A stretch of 64,000 nt of DNA from Solirubrobacter soli DSM 22325 (GTDB taxonomy: Bacteria > Actinomycetota > Thermoleophilia > Solirubrobacterales > Solirubrobacteraceae), in the NCBI RefSeq assembly GCF_000423665.1, contig NZ_KE384074.1, positions 148,761-212,760 of the forward strand, in the 5' to 3' direction. Each line of letters opens with the position of its first letter. Positions within the stretch are counted from its first letter, which is position 1. This document shows positions 45,377 to 54,146 of the stretch, piece by piece. A program made the translations under genes and the position numbers. Under the pieces are notes generated by a model that made no database searches, had not been told where the DNA came from, and worked only from the letters and a program-made list of their open reading frames with translations.

Positions 45377-46017
45377 CGGCACAGCTCCTGGTCACAGCGC
45401 ATCGTCGGGTGGCCGTCGGCGTCGGTGCCGACGACGGTGATCAGCCGCACGTCACCGCGCAGGCGCGCGACGTACACGGCGGTCCGTGGGTCGTCGACGG
45501 CCCGCGCCGTGATGCGCTGCAGGCGGGTCTTCCGGGTCGCGATGTCCAGCACCAGCGCGTCGACGTGCGTGGTCGCGGGCGGCGCCGCCCCGAACAGCAG
45601 GCCGGGCTCGACGAGCAGCGTCGGCGGCGGCACGACGCCCCGCGCGACCGCCGGCGACAGCGCATTGCACCGCCACCCCGCCCCACTCGTCGCGGTCGTG
45701 AGGAAGACCGCGACCGTCGTCCGGCCGCCGAACCGGCACGCCGACGCGCTCAGCCGCCAATCGCGGCCCGAGGCGACGTAGACGGGCCGCGACGCGGCGT
45801 CCGGCACCGGCGCGCCCTGAGGCCGCGCGGTCACGGAGACGCGGGGCGACGGCGCCCACAAGGAGCTCGTCGCGGCGGCGGTGGCGCCGCCCCCGGCGAG
45901 CAGGACCGCGGCGATCGCGAGCACGCGCCGCCACCGCCGTCGCCGCGGCACCTGCGCGCGCCGCAGGTCGCGCCCGAAGTCGGCGAGCACTTCCTCGGGA
46001 GTCCGGCCGCCGCTCAT
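45373..46017 (-). CDS. one-pass membrane protein, possible atypical anti-sigma factor
   Basis: This 214-residue protein has a short basic cytoplasmic part (residues 1-31), one membrane segment (about 32-50) and a beta-rich outside domain of about 160 residues with four Cys. The layout and the position right after an ECF sigma gene fit an anti-sigma factor, but there is no His-Cys zinc motif and the cytoplasmic part is very short to hold a sigma factor. I do not recognise the family. It is coupled to the downstream lipoprotein gene by an ATGA overlap. Confidence 0.75.
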   Translation of the reverse strand: MSGGRTPEEVLADFGRDLRRAQVPRRRRWRRVLAIAAVLLAGGGATAAATSSLWAPSPRVSVTARPQGAPVPDAASRPVYVASGRDWRLSASACRFGGRTTVAVFLTTATSGAGWRCNALSPAVARGVVPPPTLLVEPGLLFGAAPPATTHVDALVLDIATRKTRLQRITARAVDDPRTAVYVARLRGDVRLITVVGTDADGHPTMRCDQELCR

Positions 46018-46072
46018 GCCGCGTCCCTCCGCGCCGCGCCGCGCGGGCGCGAGCTCCTTGCGCGCTCGCGGG

Positions 46073-46588
46073 TCACGTCGCCGGCTCCTGTTCCAGCGCG
46101 GCGGCCAATCGGCGCAGCCCTCGCGACACGCGGGCACGGGCGGTCGGCTCGGACACGCCGAGGTGGCGGGCGACCGACGGGTAGTCGAGCTCGTCGACGA
46201 CGCGCAGGCGTAGCGCCTCACGCTGGTCGGCGGCGAGCGCGGCGAGGGCATCGGCGACGGCGACGCGCAAGGTCTCGACGCCCGCGAGCTGCTCGATGCG
46301 CTCGATCTCGTCGGAGGTCATCGCCGGGGGCTCCAGGCCGAGCCGGCGCAGCGCGCGCCGCTCGACCCGCCCGCGCTTGAAGAACTCGCCGAGGACGTTG
46401 CGGGCGATGCCCCAGATCCAGGCGGCGGCCTCGCCGTCGCTGTTGCCGCGGAAGCGCGACCGCGCCTCGAGCGCCCGCGCGAAGGTCTCGGCGGTCAGGT
46501 CGAGCGCGACCTCGCCGTCGTAGGTGCGGCGCGTGAAGAACACGAGCACCGACTGCGACATCGAGTCATAGAGATCGGCGACATCCAC
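46073..46588 (-). CDS. RNA polymerase ECF sigma factor
   Basis: The 171-residue protein has region 2 (about 10-75: DLTAETFARALEARSRF and AWIWGIARNVLGEFFKR) and region 4 (about 115-165: LAADQREALRLRVVDELDY then VARHLGVSEPTARARVSRGL, the -35 recognition helix). The GTG start lies 6 nt after TACTAC, so the message may be leaderless. Three genes follow on the same strand. The 89-bp gap to the divergent GH15 gene could hold a promoter read by this factor. Confidence 0.92.
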   Translation of the reverse strand: MDVADLYDSMSQSVLVFFTRRTYDGEVALDLTAETFARALEARSRFRGNSDGEAAAWIWGIARNVLGEFFKRGRVERRALRRLGLEPPAMTSDEIERIEQLAGVETLRVAVADALAALAADQREALRLRVVDELDYPSVARHLGVSEPTARARVSRGLRRLAAALEQEPAT

Positions 46589-46594
46589 GCTCCG

Positions 46595-46600
46595 GTAGTA
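46595..46600 (-). promoter_or_regulatory. -10 element of the ECF sigma operon
   Basis: TACTAC on the minus strand ends 6 nt before the GTG at 46588. No convincing -35 is seen 17 nt upstream. Confidence 0.35.
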
Positions 46601-46677
46601 GCCGAAGGTGCGCAGACTGTGACCGGATAGTGCATGCTCCGAACGACGACGACGTCAGCGTCGGAGAGGAGGAGCGT

Positions 46678-49600
46678 ATGTATGAACGTGTCCTGAACGT
46701 TGCTGCCCTAACGGCGGTGGCGCTCGCTGTCGGGTCGGCGCCCGCTCTGGCGGCGCCCGCGACGGACGGTCCGGGGGCGATGTCGCACTTCGACCTGGCC
46801 CGCAAGGACTGCGTCGGAACGGCGCTCACGGACCGCTCGAAGGTCTGGTTCACGGTCGCCGACGGCGTGCTGAGCGACGTCTACTACCCGACCAACGACA
46901 ACACCAACAACGAGACGCTGCAGTACATCGTCACCGACGGGTCGACGTTCACGGACCTGCAGACCCGCGACATGACTTACACGGTCCAGGCGCTCGACAA
47001 GCGAGCGCTGACGTGCCGAGTCGTCGCGACCGCGAAGAGCCGCAAGTACCGCATCACGACCGACTTCCTGACGGACTCCAACCGCCCCGCGGTGATCCTG
47101 CACAGCCGCTTCGAGGCGCTGAAGGGCCGCGCGAGCGACTACAGGGTCTACGCGCGCTTCGACCCGACCCTCAACGGCAACGGCGGCGGCGGCTCCGGCA
47201 ACGGCGGCCCCGACACCGGCGCCACCCAGGGCAACGTGCTCGTCGGCTCGGACACGGTCACGGCGACCAACGCCGCCAACCGCGACTACGCGCAGCCCGT
47301 CTTCTCCGCCCTCGACGGCGGCTTCACCGAGGTCTCCAACGGCTACGCGGGCGCCGCCAGCGACGGCCTCAAGCAGCTCGACACGAGCCGCAAGCTCACC
47401 AACCTCTACACCGACGCCGCGCCCGGCAACCTGACCCAGACCGGCAAGGTCGCGCTCGGCCACGACGGGACGTTCACGCTCGCGCTGGCGTTCGGCTCGA
47501 CCGCCGCGCAGGCGGTCGGCACGGCCAAGGCCATCCTGCACACGCCGCTGTGGTTCACCGCGCTGCAGTACCTGCTCGGCTGGCACCGCTACGACAACTC
47601 CTTGGTCGAGCCCAAGCGCCCCAAGAAGGTCGACCACGACGAGTGGGAGAACCTGCTCGACACGTACTACGTCAGCGCGAACTACGTCAAGGCCGCCACG
47701 GACAAGACGTTCCCGGGCGCGACCTCGGCCGCGATGGCGTCCCCGTGGGGCCAGGCGATCGCCGCCGGCGATCCCGCCAACACGTACTTCGGCTCCTATC
47801 GCGAGGTCTTCGCCCGCGACCTCTACGAGGCGTGGACGGCGGCCTACCTCGACGGGGATCGCAAGCTCGCGACGGACATGACCCGGTTCCTGTTCGAGCG
47901 CCAGCAGCTGCCCGACGGCTCGATGCCGCGCAACAGCCTGACCAACGGCAAGCAGGCGCCGGACAGCTTCAACACCCAGCTCGACGAGTGCGCCTACCCG
48001 CTGGTGATGGCGCTCGCCGTGGGCCTCACGGGCAAGGACTACTACTCCGCCCACATCAAGCCCGCGGCGAACTTCGTCGCCACGCACGGGCCGAGCTTCG
48101 GGCCTGAGCGCTGGGAGGAGCAGGACGGCTACTCGCCTTCGACGATCAGCGCCGAGATCGCGGGCCTGGTCGCCGCGGCCAGGATCGCGGACATGAACGG
48201 CGACAAGGACTCCGCAGCGGTCTGGCGCGGCGTCGCCGACGAGTTCCAGCGCAACCTGAAGACGTGGACGCTGACGACCAACGGCCCGGCGAGCCCGCAG
48301 CCGTACTTCATCCGGCTCTCCAAGACCGGTGACCCGAACGCGGCGATCACGTACAACGTCGGCAACGGCGGCCCCACGCTCGACCAGCGCGCGGTCATCG
48401 ACGCCGGCTTCCTCGAGTACGCGCGGCTCGGCCTGATGAAGGCCAACGACCCGGACATCGTCCGCTCGCTGAAGGTCGTCGACGCGACGATCAAGCGCTC
48501 GACCGTCAACGGCGACGGCTTCTACCGCTACAACGGCGACGGGTACGGCGACGGCTCGACCGACGGCCACCCGTGGGCGCCCTCGAACAAGGGCAACGGC
48601 CACCTGTGGCCGGTCCTGTCGGGTGAGCGCGGGCAGTGGGAGGTCAGCCAGGGCGACACCGGCGACGCGCTCAAGCGGGCGAAGGCGATGGCCGCGATGG
48701 CGTACGGCGTCGGGCTGATCCCCGAGCAGGCGTGGGAGCTGCCGGACCTCGCGCGCTCCCCGTTCGGCACCGACCCGACGATCGCGTCGATCGGCTTCAC
48801 CAACGGCGAGTCGGTCGGCTCGGCGGCGGCGCTGACATGGTCCGCCGCCCAGTTCGTGCGGCTGATGCTGGTCATCGGCTCGGGCGATCCGCTCGACCGC
48901 CCGGCCGAGACGTACGACCGCTACGTCAAGCACACCCAGGGCACGACCGCGCTGACCGTCACCGGCCCGCCGGACAAGTCCCCCGCGACAGGCTCGACGA
49001 CGGTCACGGGCACGAGCACGCCCGGCAACACGATCACCGTCAGCGCCGTCAATCAGGACGATCACACGTCGCTGACCCGCACCGCGACGGTGCCCAGCAG
49101 CGGCGCGTTCAGCATCCCGATCCCGCTCACCGGCGGGACCACGGTGCTCAACATCGTCGCCACGAGCAAGAGCGGCGGCACCGCGCGTGCGATCCGAACC
49201 GTCGTGTTCGACTTCGCGCCCGGCACGCTGCTGTTCTCCAAGGACGACCCGGACGGCGACGACAACGGCCCGGGCAACTTCGCCTATCCGACGTCGTCGA
49301 ACTTCAAGCCGGGTGCGTATGACCTGCAGCGCTTCGAGGTCTATGACGCGGGCGACCGGATCATCTTCCGCGTCCGCACGCGTGACCTGTCGCCGACGTT
49401 CGGCTCGCCGCTCGGCGCGCAGTTGGTCGACGTCTACGTGAGCATCCCCGGCGCCTCGCCCACCTCGACGAGCGCCGCGTTCACGAGCCGCAACTACACG
49501 CTCGCGACTCCCTGGGCCAAGCGGATCGAGGTCCAGGGCTTCGGCCAGCAGTACGTCGACGCGAGCGGTGCGACGCTCGGCCAGGTCAACATCACCGGCA

Positions 49601-49899
49601 ACGAGGTCAGCCGCTACATCACGTTCAGCGTGACCAAGGCGAGCCTCGGGACGCCGGCTTCCGGCTGGGGCTTCGCCGTCGTGCTGACCGGCCAGGACGG
49701 CTTCAGCTCCGACCAGGCCCGCGGGTTCCAGTCGACGCCGCAGGACTTCCAGTTCGGCGTCTGCGCCACGGCCAGTTCCGACCCGCACTGCACGGTGAAC
49801 CCGGGCACGGTCCCGAAGGCGATGGACACGTTCACGCCCCCGGCCGAGCTCGACTACACGCTGCACCCGGTCGTCCTGACCCCGGTGACGATCCCGTAG
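46678..49899 (+). CDS. secreted GH15 glucodextranase/glucoamylase-like glycosidase
   Basis: The 1073-residue protein has a signal peptide (about 1-25), an N-terminal beta-sandwich with TDRSKVWFTVADGVLSDVYYP as in bacterial GH15 enzymes, and the (alpha/alpha)6 catalytic domain. The catalytic acids are E481 in RWEEQDGYSPST and E655 in GQWEVSQGD. An Ig-like domain (about 765-840) and a glucodextranase C-terminal-type domain with VYDAGDRIIFRVRTRD follow. It probably releases glucose from the non-reducing end of dextran or starch-like glucans outside the cell. A clear Shine-Dalgarno (GAGGAGG) precedes the ATG. Confidence 0.93.
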   Translation: MYERVLNVAALTAVALAVGSAPALAAPATDGPGAMSHFDLARKDCVGTALTDRSKVWFTVADGVLSDVYYPTNDNTNNETLQYIVTDGSTFTDLQTRDMTYTVQALDKRALTCRVVATAKSRKYRITTDFLTDSNRPAVILHSRFEALKGRASDYRVYARFDPTLNGNGGGGSGNGGPDTGATQGNVLVGSDTVTATNAANRDYAQPVFSALDGGFTEVSNGYAGAASDGLKQLDTSRKLTNLYTDAAPGNLTQTGKVALGHDGTFTLALAFGSTAAQAVGTAKAILHTPLWFTALQYLLGWHRYDNSLVEPKRPKKVDHDEWENLLDTYYVSANYVKAATDKTFPGATSAAMASPWGQAIAAGDPANTYFGSYREVFARDLYEAWTAAYLDGDRKLATDMTRFLFERQQLPDGSMPRNSLTNGKQAPDSFNTQLDECAYPLVMALAVGLTGKDYYSAHIKPAANFVATHGPSFGPERWEEQDGYSPSTISAEIAGLVAAARIADMNGDKDSAAVWRGVADEFQRNLKTWTLTTNGPASPQPYFIRLSKTGDPNAAITYNVGNGGPTLDQRAVIDAGFLEYARLGLMKANDPDIVRSLKVVDATIKRSTVNGDGFYRYNGDGYGDGSTDGHPWAPSNKGNGHLWPVLSGERGQWEVSQGDTGDALKRAKAMAAMAYGVGLIPEQAWELPDLARSPFGTDPTIASIGFTNGESVGSAAALTWSAAQFVRLMLVIGSGDPLDRPAETYDRYVKHTQGTTALTVTGPPDKSPATGSTTVTGTSTPGNTITVSAVNQDDHTSLTRTATVPSSGAFSIPIPLTGGTTVLNIVATSKSGGTARAIRTVVFDFAPGTLLFSKDDPDGDDNGPGNFAYPTSSNFKPGAYDLQRFEVYDAGDRIIFRVRTRDLSPTFGSPLGAQLVDVYVSIPGASPTSTSAAFTSRNYTLATPWAKRIEVQGFGQQYVDASGATLGQVNITGNEVSRYITFSVTKASLGTPASGWGFAVVLTGQDGFSSDQARGFQSTPQDFQFGVCATASSDPHCTVNPGTVPKAMDTFTPPAELDYTLHPVVLTPVTIP

Positions 49900-49907
49900 C
49901 ACGTTGC

Positions 49908-49952
49908 ATACCGCTGGTATACCGGGGCCAGACCCCGGTATACCGTTGGTAT
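49908..49952. terminator. large palindrome between convergent genes
   Basis: Inner arms of 12 bp are perfect (49916-49927 and 49933-49944, ending GGGG and CCCC around CCAGA). Extending to 20 bp each adds only 3 mismatches. It lies between the GH15 and cysteine-ladder gene ends and shares its GGGG-N5-CCCC core with the elements at 4448, 24825 and 60049. Confidence 0.55.
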
Positions 49953-49957
49953 CCACC

Positions 49958-49988
49958 TTGCATACCGGGGTCTGGCACCGGTGTGCAA
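49958..49988. terminator. second hairpin in the same intergenic gap
   Basis: TTGCATACCGG (49958-49968) pairs with CCGGTGTGCAA (49978-49988) with one mismatch around a 9-nt spacer. The inner bases repeat the GGGGTCTGG core of the neighbouring palindrome, so it looks like a degenerate second copy, 11 bp from the cysteine-ladder stop. Confidence 0.4.
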
Positions 49989-49998
49989 GTCGTATGCA

Positions 49999-51990
49999 TC
50001 AGCCGATGCGAGCCTTGCCCTTGCAGAAGGCGATGTAGTCCACGAGCGCGTCGGGGACGCTGTCGCCGGTCGTCAGCAGCACGCCGACCGAGCACTTGAG
50101 CAGGTACGCGCACGGCGGGAGGCTGGTGAACGTCCAGCCGTTCGGGTTGGCGGTACCGAACTGGTTGTCCGGCGTCGCGGCGCCGTCCGGCACGAGCGTG
50201 AACGCGTACGGGCCGCCCGGGCCTTCGAGCCACACGCTGACCGCGCCGAGGTGCGGGTGCGCGGCGGTGTACTTGACGGTGAGGCTGTTGGCCAGGGTCG
50301 AGCACGGCGTGCTCTCGAGCTCGGCGATCCCGATCGAGTCCACCGCGAGCTCATCGCTCGCCCCGAACAGGCCACCGGGCCAGTACGGGTGGTGCGAGAT
50401 GTGGTCGTAGTGGGTGTTGTTGATCGCGATGTGCGAGCAGGTCCCGGCGTCGGTGCCGGAGCCGGACGTGCCCTGGTCGCGGATCCGCATGCGGACGCCG
50501 TAGTTGACGTCGCTCGCCGGCACGTTGGCCGCGTCGCCGGCGTCCACCCCGGTCTCGTCGACCGACGCCGTGAACGGAAGCAGCGCGCGCGTGTTGAGGT
50601 TGATCAGGTCCGAGCCGGGCACGAAGCGCCAGCCGGAGCCGGGGACCATCGGCGGGACCGGGAACAGCGGCGGGACCTGGATCCAGCCGTCCGGGTCGGG
50701 CGTGATGTTGAAGACGCCCGAGGCCGGGTTGTTGACCCACACCGGGATGACCTCGATGAACGGCGGGCCGACGATCGGCCGGATGAACGCGCCGATGTTC
50801 GTCGCCACGATCTTGCCGCCGTCGACCTTCGTCCAACTGCCCATGGGGTTGCCGGCCGCGTCGGTCGCGATCGTCTCGAAGCGATACTCGATCAGCGGCG
50901 CGCCGTCGACCACCGAGAGGCCGCCGTTGAGCCGCAGCGTCGAGAAGAACGCCCGCGAGTCGGCGACCGTCAGGCCGCTGCCGCCGACGCCGCTGTCGAC
51001 ATCCGTCGCGTAGAAGAGCCCGCCGATCTTCGTGAACACGCCGATCGTCCGCGGCGGGCAGACGCACACGCAGAACAGCTGGCACCGCAGGAAGCAGACC
51101 CAGTGGCAGAACTGGACGCAGAAGCGCTCGAACTGCAGCTCCTTGGCCAGCGACTGCACGAGCTCCGTGTCCTCGCGCAGGAACGCGGCGGTGAGCCGCT
51201 CGAGCGAGGGCTTCTCCAGCGCCCCGCCGGCGAGCGCGAACTCGCGCATCTCATCCAGCGGCGAAGCGAGCTTCTCCAGCGGGTAGATCCGGCACAGCCG
51301 CAGGCAGACGAGCATGCAGCGCCAGCTGCAGAACCACTCGCACAGGAAGAAGCAGAACCGCCCGAACCCGCCGCCCTCCAGCACGGAGCCGAGCTGTTCG
51401 CAGCTGCCCGCGAGCACGGCCTTGGTCGCCTCGGTGAACGTCTTCTCGTCGCGTGCGAGCTCGCTCAGCGCCGCGCCCGCCGCGACGAGCTCGGGCCCGA
51501 GGTGCGGCCGCTGGACGAGAATCGGCGAGCAGACGACCTCGCAGACCAGCCGGTAGTGCACGGTGCAGACCCAGTGGCACAGCAGATGGCTGAACCGCTC
51601 GATCCCGTTCTTGTCGATCAATGCCCGCCAGGACGAGATGTCGCGGTCCTCGACGGCGTCGACCATCAGCCGCACCATCGCCTCGTCGGCGGTCAACTTC
51701 GCCACCAGCTCCGCGAACTCGCGCGGGTCCGGCGGCTCGAGGTCGGGCAGCGGCGGGCCGGCGAGCTCCAGACAGAGGATCACCGCCTCCTTGCTGCGCA
51801 GCCAGTGACACACGACCTCGCAGCGCTCGGCGAGCTGATGGCGCTCCAGCAGCTTCGCCATCGACTCGCCGTCGTACGCCCGGAACGCGTCGACGGCGGC
51901 GCGGAACACTTCCTCGTCCCGCGCCAGCGCCGCCATCGCGTCCGCACCGGCGACTACCTCATCGAGCAGCGCTCGATCTTGTTCAGCCAT
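49999..51990 (-). CDS. cysteine-ladder repeat protein, no recognised family
   Basis: The 663-residue protein has two parts. Residues 5-315 are four helical repeats of about 75-85 residues. Each ends in a helix with Cys at four-residue steps: 57, 61 and 73; 138, 142, 150 and 154; 213, 217, 221, 225, 229 and 233; 291, 295, 299, 303, 307 and 311. In each repeat the second Cys-step holds CHW or CEW. Residues about 316-663 are a beta-rich domain with few Cys and a P-domain-like end. There is no signal peptide. A strong Shine-Dalgarno (GGAGG) fixes the start. Inference: the Cys stripes bind soft metal ions or form disulfides. The function is unknown. Confidence 0.85.
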   Translation of the reverse strand: MAEQDRALLDEVVAGADAMAALARDEEVFRAAVDAFRAYDGESMAKLLERHQLAERCEVVCHWLRSKEAVILCLELAGPPLPDLEPPDPREFAELVAKLTADEAMVRLMVDAVEDRDISSWRALIDKNGIERFSHLLCHWVCTVHYRLVCEVVCSPILVQRPHLGPELVAAGAALSELARDEKTFTEATKAVLAGSCEQLGSVLEGGGFGRFCFFLCEWFCSWRCMLVCLRLCRIYPLEKLASPLDEMREFALAGGALEKPSLERLTAAFLREDTELVQSLAKELQFERFCVQFCHWVCFLRCQLFCVCVCPPRTIGVFTKIGGLFYATDVDSGVGGSGLTVADSRAFFSTLRLNGGLSVVDGAPLIEYRFETIATDAAGNPMGSWTKVDGGKIVATNIGAFIRPIVGPPFIEVIPVWVNNPASGVFNITPDPDGWIQVPPLFPVPPMVPGSGWRFVPGSDLINLNTRALLPFTASVDETGVDAGDAANVPASDVNYGVRMRIRDQGTSGSGTDAGTCSHIAINNTHYDHISHHPYWPGGLFGASDELAVDSIGIAELESTPCSTLANSLTVKYTAAHPHLGAVSVWLEGPGGPYAFTLVPDGAATPDNQFGTANPNGWTFTSLPPCAYLLKCSVGVLLTTGDSVPDALVDYIAFCKGKARIG

Positions 51991-52099
51991 GGCCGAACCT
52001 CCACTCTGGGATAGGGCTTCAATGCCTCCCGAGTACGAGCGAGCGTACGCCTGCCTGATACGTCGGCCGATGAGAGCGTGTTGATGTGAGTTACAGCAC

Positions 52100-54100
52100 C
52101 TACGGTGTGGTGGTCGACAACGTGAACGTCAGCGTCTTCGAGTAGGCGCCCGTGCGCAGCGCGTCGCCCGCGCTCACGTGCTGCTTGAACGCGATCGTCA
52201 CCTGGTCGTGGCTGACCGGCGCCGTCCAGGCCGCCTTGCTGAGCTCGACCTGCAGTGGCGACGGTAGGGCGAAGGTCCCGTTCATCAGCTTGCCCGGGTC
52301 GCTGAAGCTCAGCGCCGCGTCGCCGGCGCTCGACACGACGTCGGCCGTGGTCTGCGCGGTGTAGTCCTTGTCGACGCCGGGCGTGAACGCACCGAACGAC
52401 GCCGGCGCGCCGAGCGTCAGCGAGAGGGTGGCGGGGACGTTGCCCGCCACCGCGCCCTGGCCGACCGCGGCGAACGGCGCCTGCGCCTCAGGCGTCGAGT
52501 CGTCCGACCAGGCCTTGTCGACGTACCAGCGCCCGTCGACCGACGAGACCTGGATCGCGGACTTGCCGGCGCGGAAGATCCGCGTGCCGAACGCGCTCGC
52601 GGTGGACCCGTTCACGAGCGCCTCGCTGAGGACGCGACCGTCCAGCGGCTCACCCGTCGCCGGGATGCCGGCCAGCGCGAGCACCGTCGGCGCGATGTCG
52701 GCATTGCCCGCCGGCACGTCGGAGACCGCGCCGCGCTTGATGTCCGGACCCCACGCCAGCAGCGTGTTGTGGACGTCCCACGGCGAGAACGAGCCGTGCT
52801 CGGAGCCGGGACCCGTCACGGGGCCGGTCGCGCCGCCGCCCGCGTAGGCCGCGCGGCCGGGCACGCCGTAGGCGTTGGGCTGCGAGGACCACGGGAACGT
52901 GACGATCACGTCGGCGCCGCGCTCCGGGTTGGAGTGATGGATCAGCTCGAGCGAGAACGTGCCGGGCACGAAGCCGTACGGCTTGACCGTGGCGGCGTTG
53001 TCGTCGCCGGGCGACTTCACGTACGCGCCGCCGGCGGGCGCCTCGGCCGCGGTGTAGACGCCGGCCGCCCACGGCTGGGTCTTGAGGAACTCGGCGATCG
53101 CGCGGATCTTGGCCGCGTCGCGGTTCTTGACGTGGACGAGCGCGGGACCGGTGTTGGAGACGATCACGTCGTCGGAGTTCGCCGACGTCTTCAGGCCCGC
53201 GTCGATCAGCGCCTGGGTGACGTTGACGTTGTAGTCGCGCAGCGAGAAGCCGTGATCGGAGGCGACGATCACGTTGGTGCGGCGGCCGAGCGCCTTCGCG
53301 CGGTCGATGACCAGGCCGAGCTCCTTGTCGGAGTTGCGGATCCCGCTCAGCGCCTGCTCGGCGCCGACGCCGTAGGAGTGCTGCGACCCGTCGGGCTCCG
53401 TGATCCAGTTCAGGACCACGTCCGGCCCGTCGGCGGTGAGCAGGCCCTCGCGGAGGACCTTCTCGGCGTACGTGACGCGGACGTTCGCGTTCGGCTGGCC
53501 GGACGTCGACGGCGGCTCGCCGAACTGGGCCTTGATCTGGTCGCCGAGCGCGGCCGGGTAGGCGAACGGCGCGGCGGCGTCGCCCGTGTTGACCATCTGG
53601 CCGACGCCCTTGGGGGCGCGCGGGTTGAGCAGCAGCGTCGCGCCCGACGTGCCGGAGCCCAGCGCGAGCACCTTCATGCCCGCGGCCTGGACGCGCTCGC
53701 CGAGCGTCTGGACGAGGACCATCTTGCCGCCGGTGACCTCGTCGAGCTTGGTCAGCTGGTTGGCGTCGCCGGTGCTGAAGGAGCCGGTCGGGTTCACGCC
53801 CGGCCAGTACATCGCGTTGCCGAGGATGCCGCTGCGCGCCGGGTAGGCGCCGGAGCCGATCGCGGTCGCGTTGCCGCGGGTGACCGTCGGCACGACCGAG
53901 TGGCTGTTGGAGAAGCGCGTGCCCTCCTGCGCCATCCGGTACAGGTTGGGGGTGTCGGTGGCGTTGATCGAGTCAGGCCGCAGGCCGTCGACGACGAAGA
54001 CGATCGTCAGCGGCTTGGGCGTCTGTGCAGCGGCCGGTGCGGCAAGGGCCGCGGAGGCGAGCAGCGCGAGGAGCCCGCCTCGTACGGGGCGTAGTTGCAT
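52100..54100 (-). CDS. secreted alkaline phosphatase/nucleotide pyrophosphatase-type enzyme
   Basis: The 666-residue protein has a signal peptide (about 1-25) and a type I phosphodiesterase/alkaline phosphatase fold. Metal and active-site motifs are FVVDGLRPDS, a Thr-containing VPTVTRGNATAI, WITEPDGSQHSYG, VASDHGFS and GSEHGSF. These enzymes use two metal ions and an active-site Thr or Ser to cleave phosphate esters. After about residue 540 comes the C-terminal module ending TLTFTLSTTTP, almost the same as in the metalloprotease at 36239. The protein is exported; its natural substrate is not evident. Confidence 0.92.
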   Translation of the reverse strand: MQLRPVRGGLLALLASAALAAPAAAQTPKPLTIVFVVDGLRPDSINATDTPNLYRMAQEGTRFSNSHSVVPTVTRGNATAIGSGAYPARSGILGNAMYWPGVNPTGSFSTGDANQLTKLDEVTGGKMVLVQTLGERVQAAGMKVLALGSGTSGATLLLNPRAPKGVGQMVNTGDAAAPFAYPAALGDQIKAQFGEPPSTSGQPNANVRVTYAEKVLREGLLTADGPDVVLNWITEPDGSQHSYGVGAEQALSGIRNSDKELGLVIDRAKALGRRTNVIVASDHGFSLRDYNVNVTQALIDAGLKTSANSDDVIVSNTGPALVHVKNRDAAKIRAIAEFLKTQPWAAGVYTAAEAPAGGAYVKSPGDDNAATVKPYGFVPGTFSLELIHHSNPERGADVIVTFPWSSQPNAYGVPGRAAYAGGGATGPVTGPGSEHGSFSPWDVHNTLLAWGPDIKRGAVSDVPAGNADIAPTVLALAGIPATGEPLDGRVLSEALVNGSTASAFGTRIFRAGKSAIQVSSVDGRWYVDKAWSDDSTPEAQAPFAAVGQGAVAGNVPATLSLTLGAPASFGAFTPGVDKDYTAQTTADVVSSAGDAALSFSDPGKLMNGTFALPSPLQVELSKAAWTAPVSHDQVTIAFKQHVSAGDALRTGAYSKTLTFTLSTTTP

Positions 54101-54146
54101 GCCGCGAAGCCAATGAGACCCGGGCGTCCGCGGTGTGAAGAAGTGG

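Noticed and set aside
46708-49956. A 1082-codon open frame on the minus strand opposite the GH15 gene
   Set aside because: It is Arg/Asp/Val/Gly-rich without domains or hydrophobic cores, a typical antisense shadow at 70% GC. The plus-strand frame has a signal peptide and catalytic motifs.
49999-51990. Metallothionein, DUF326 or zinc-ribbon protein
   Set aside because: Cys spacing is a strict i+4 helical ladder in long repeats, not the short CxC, CxxC or mixed spacing of those families.
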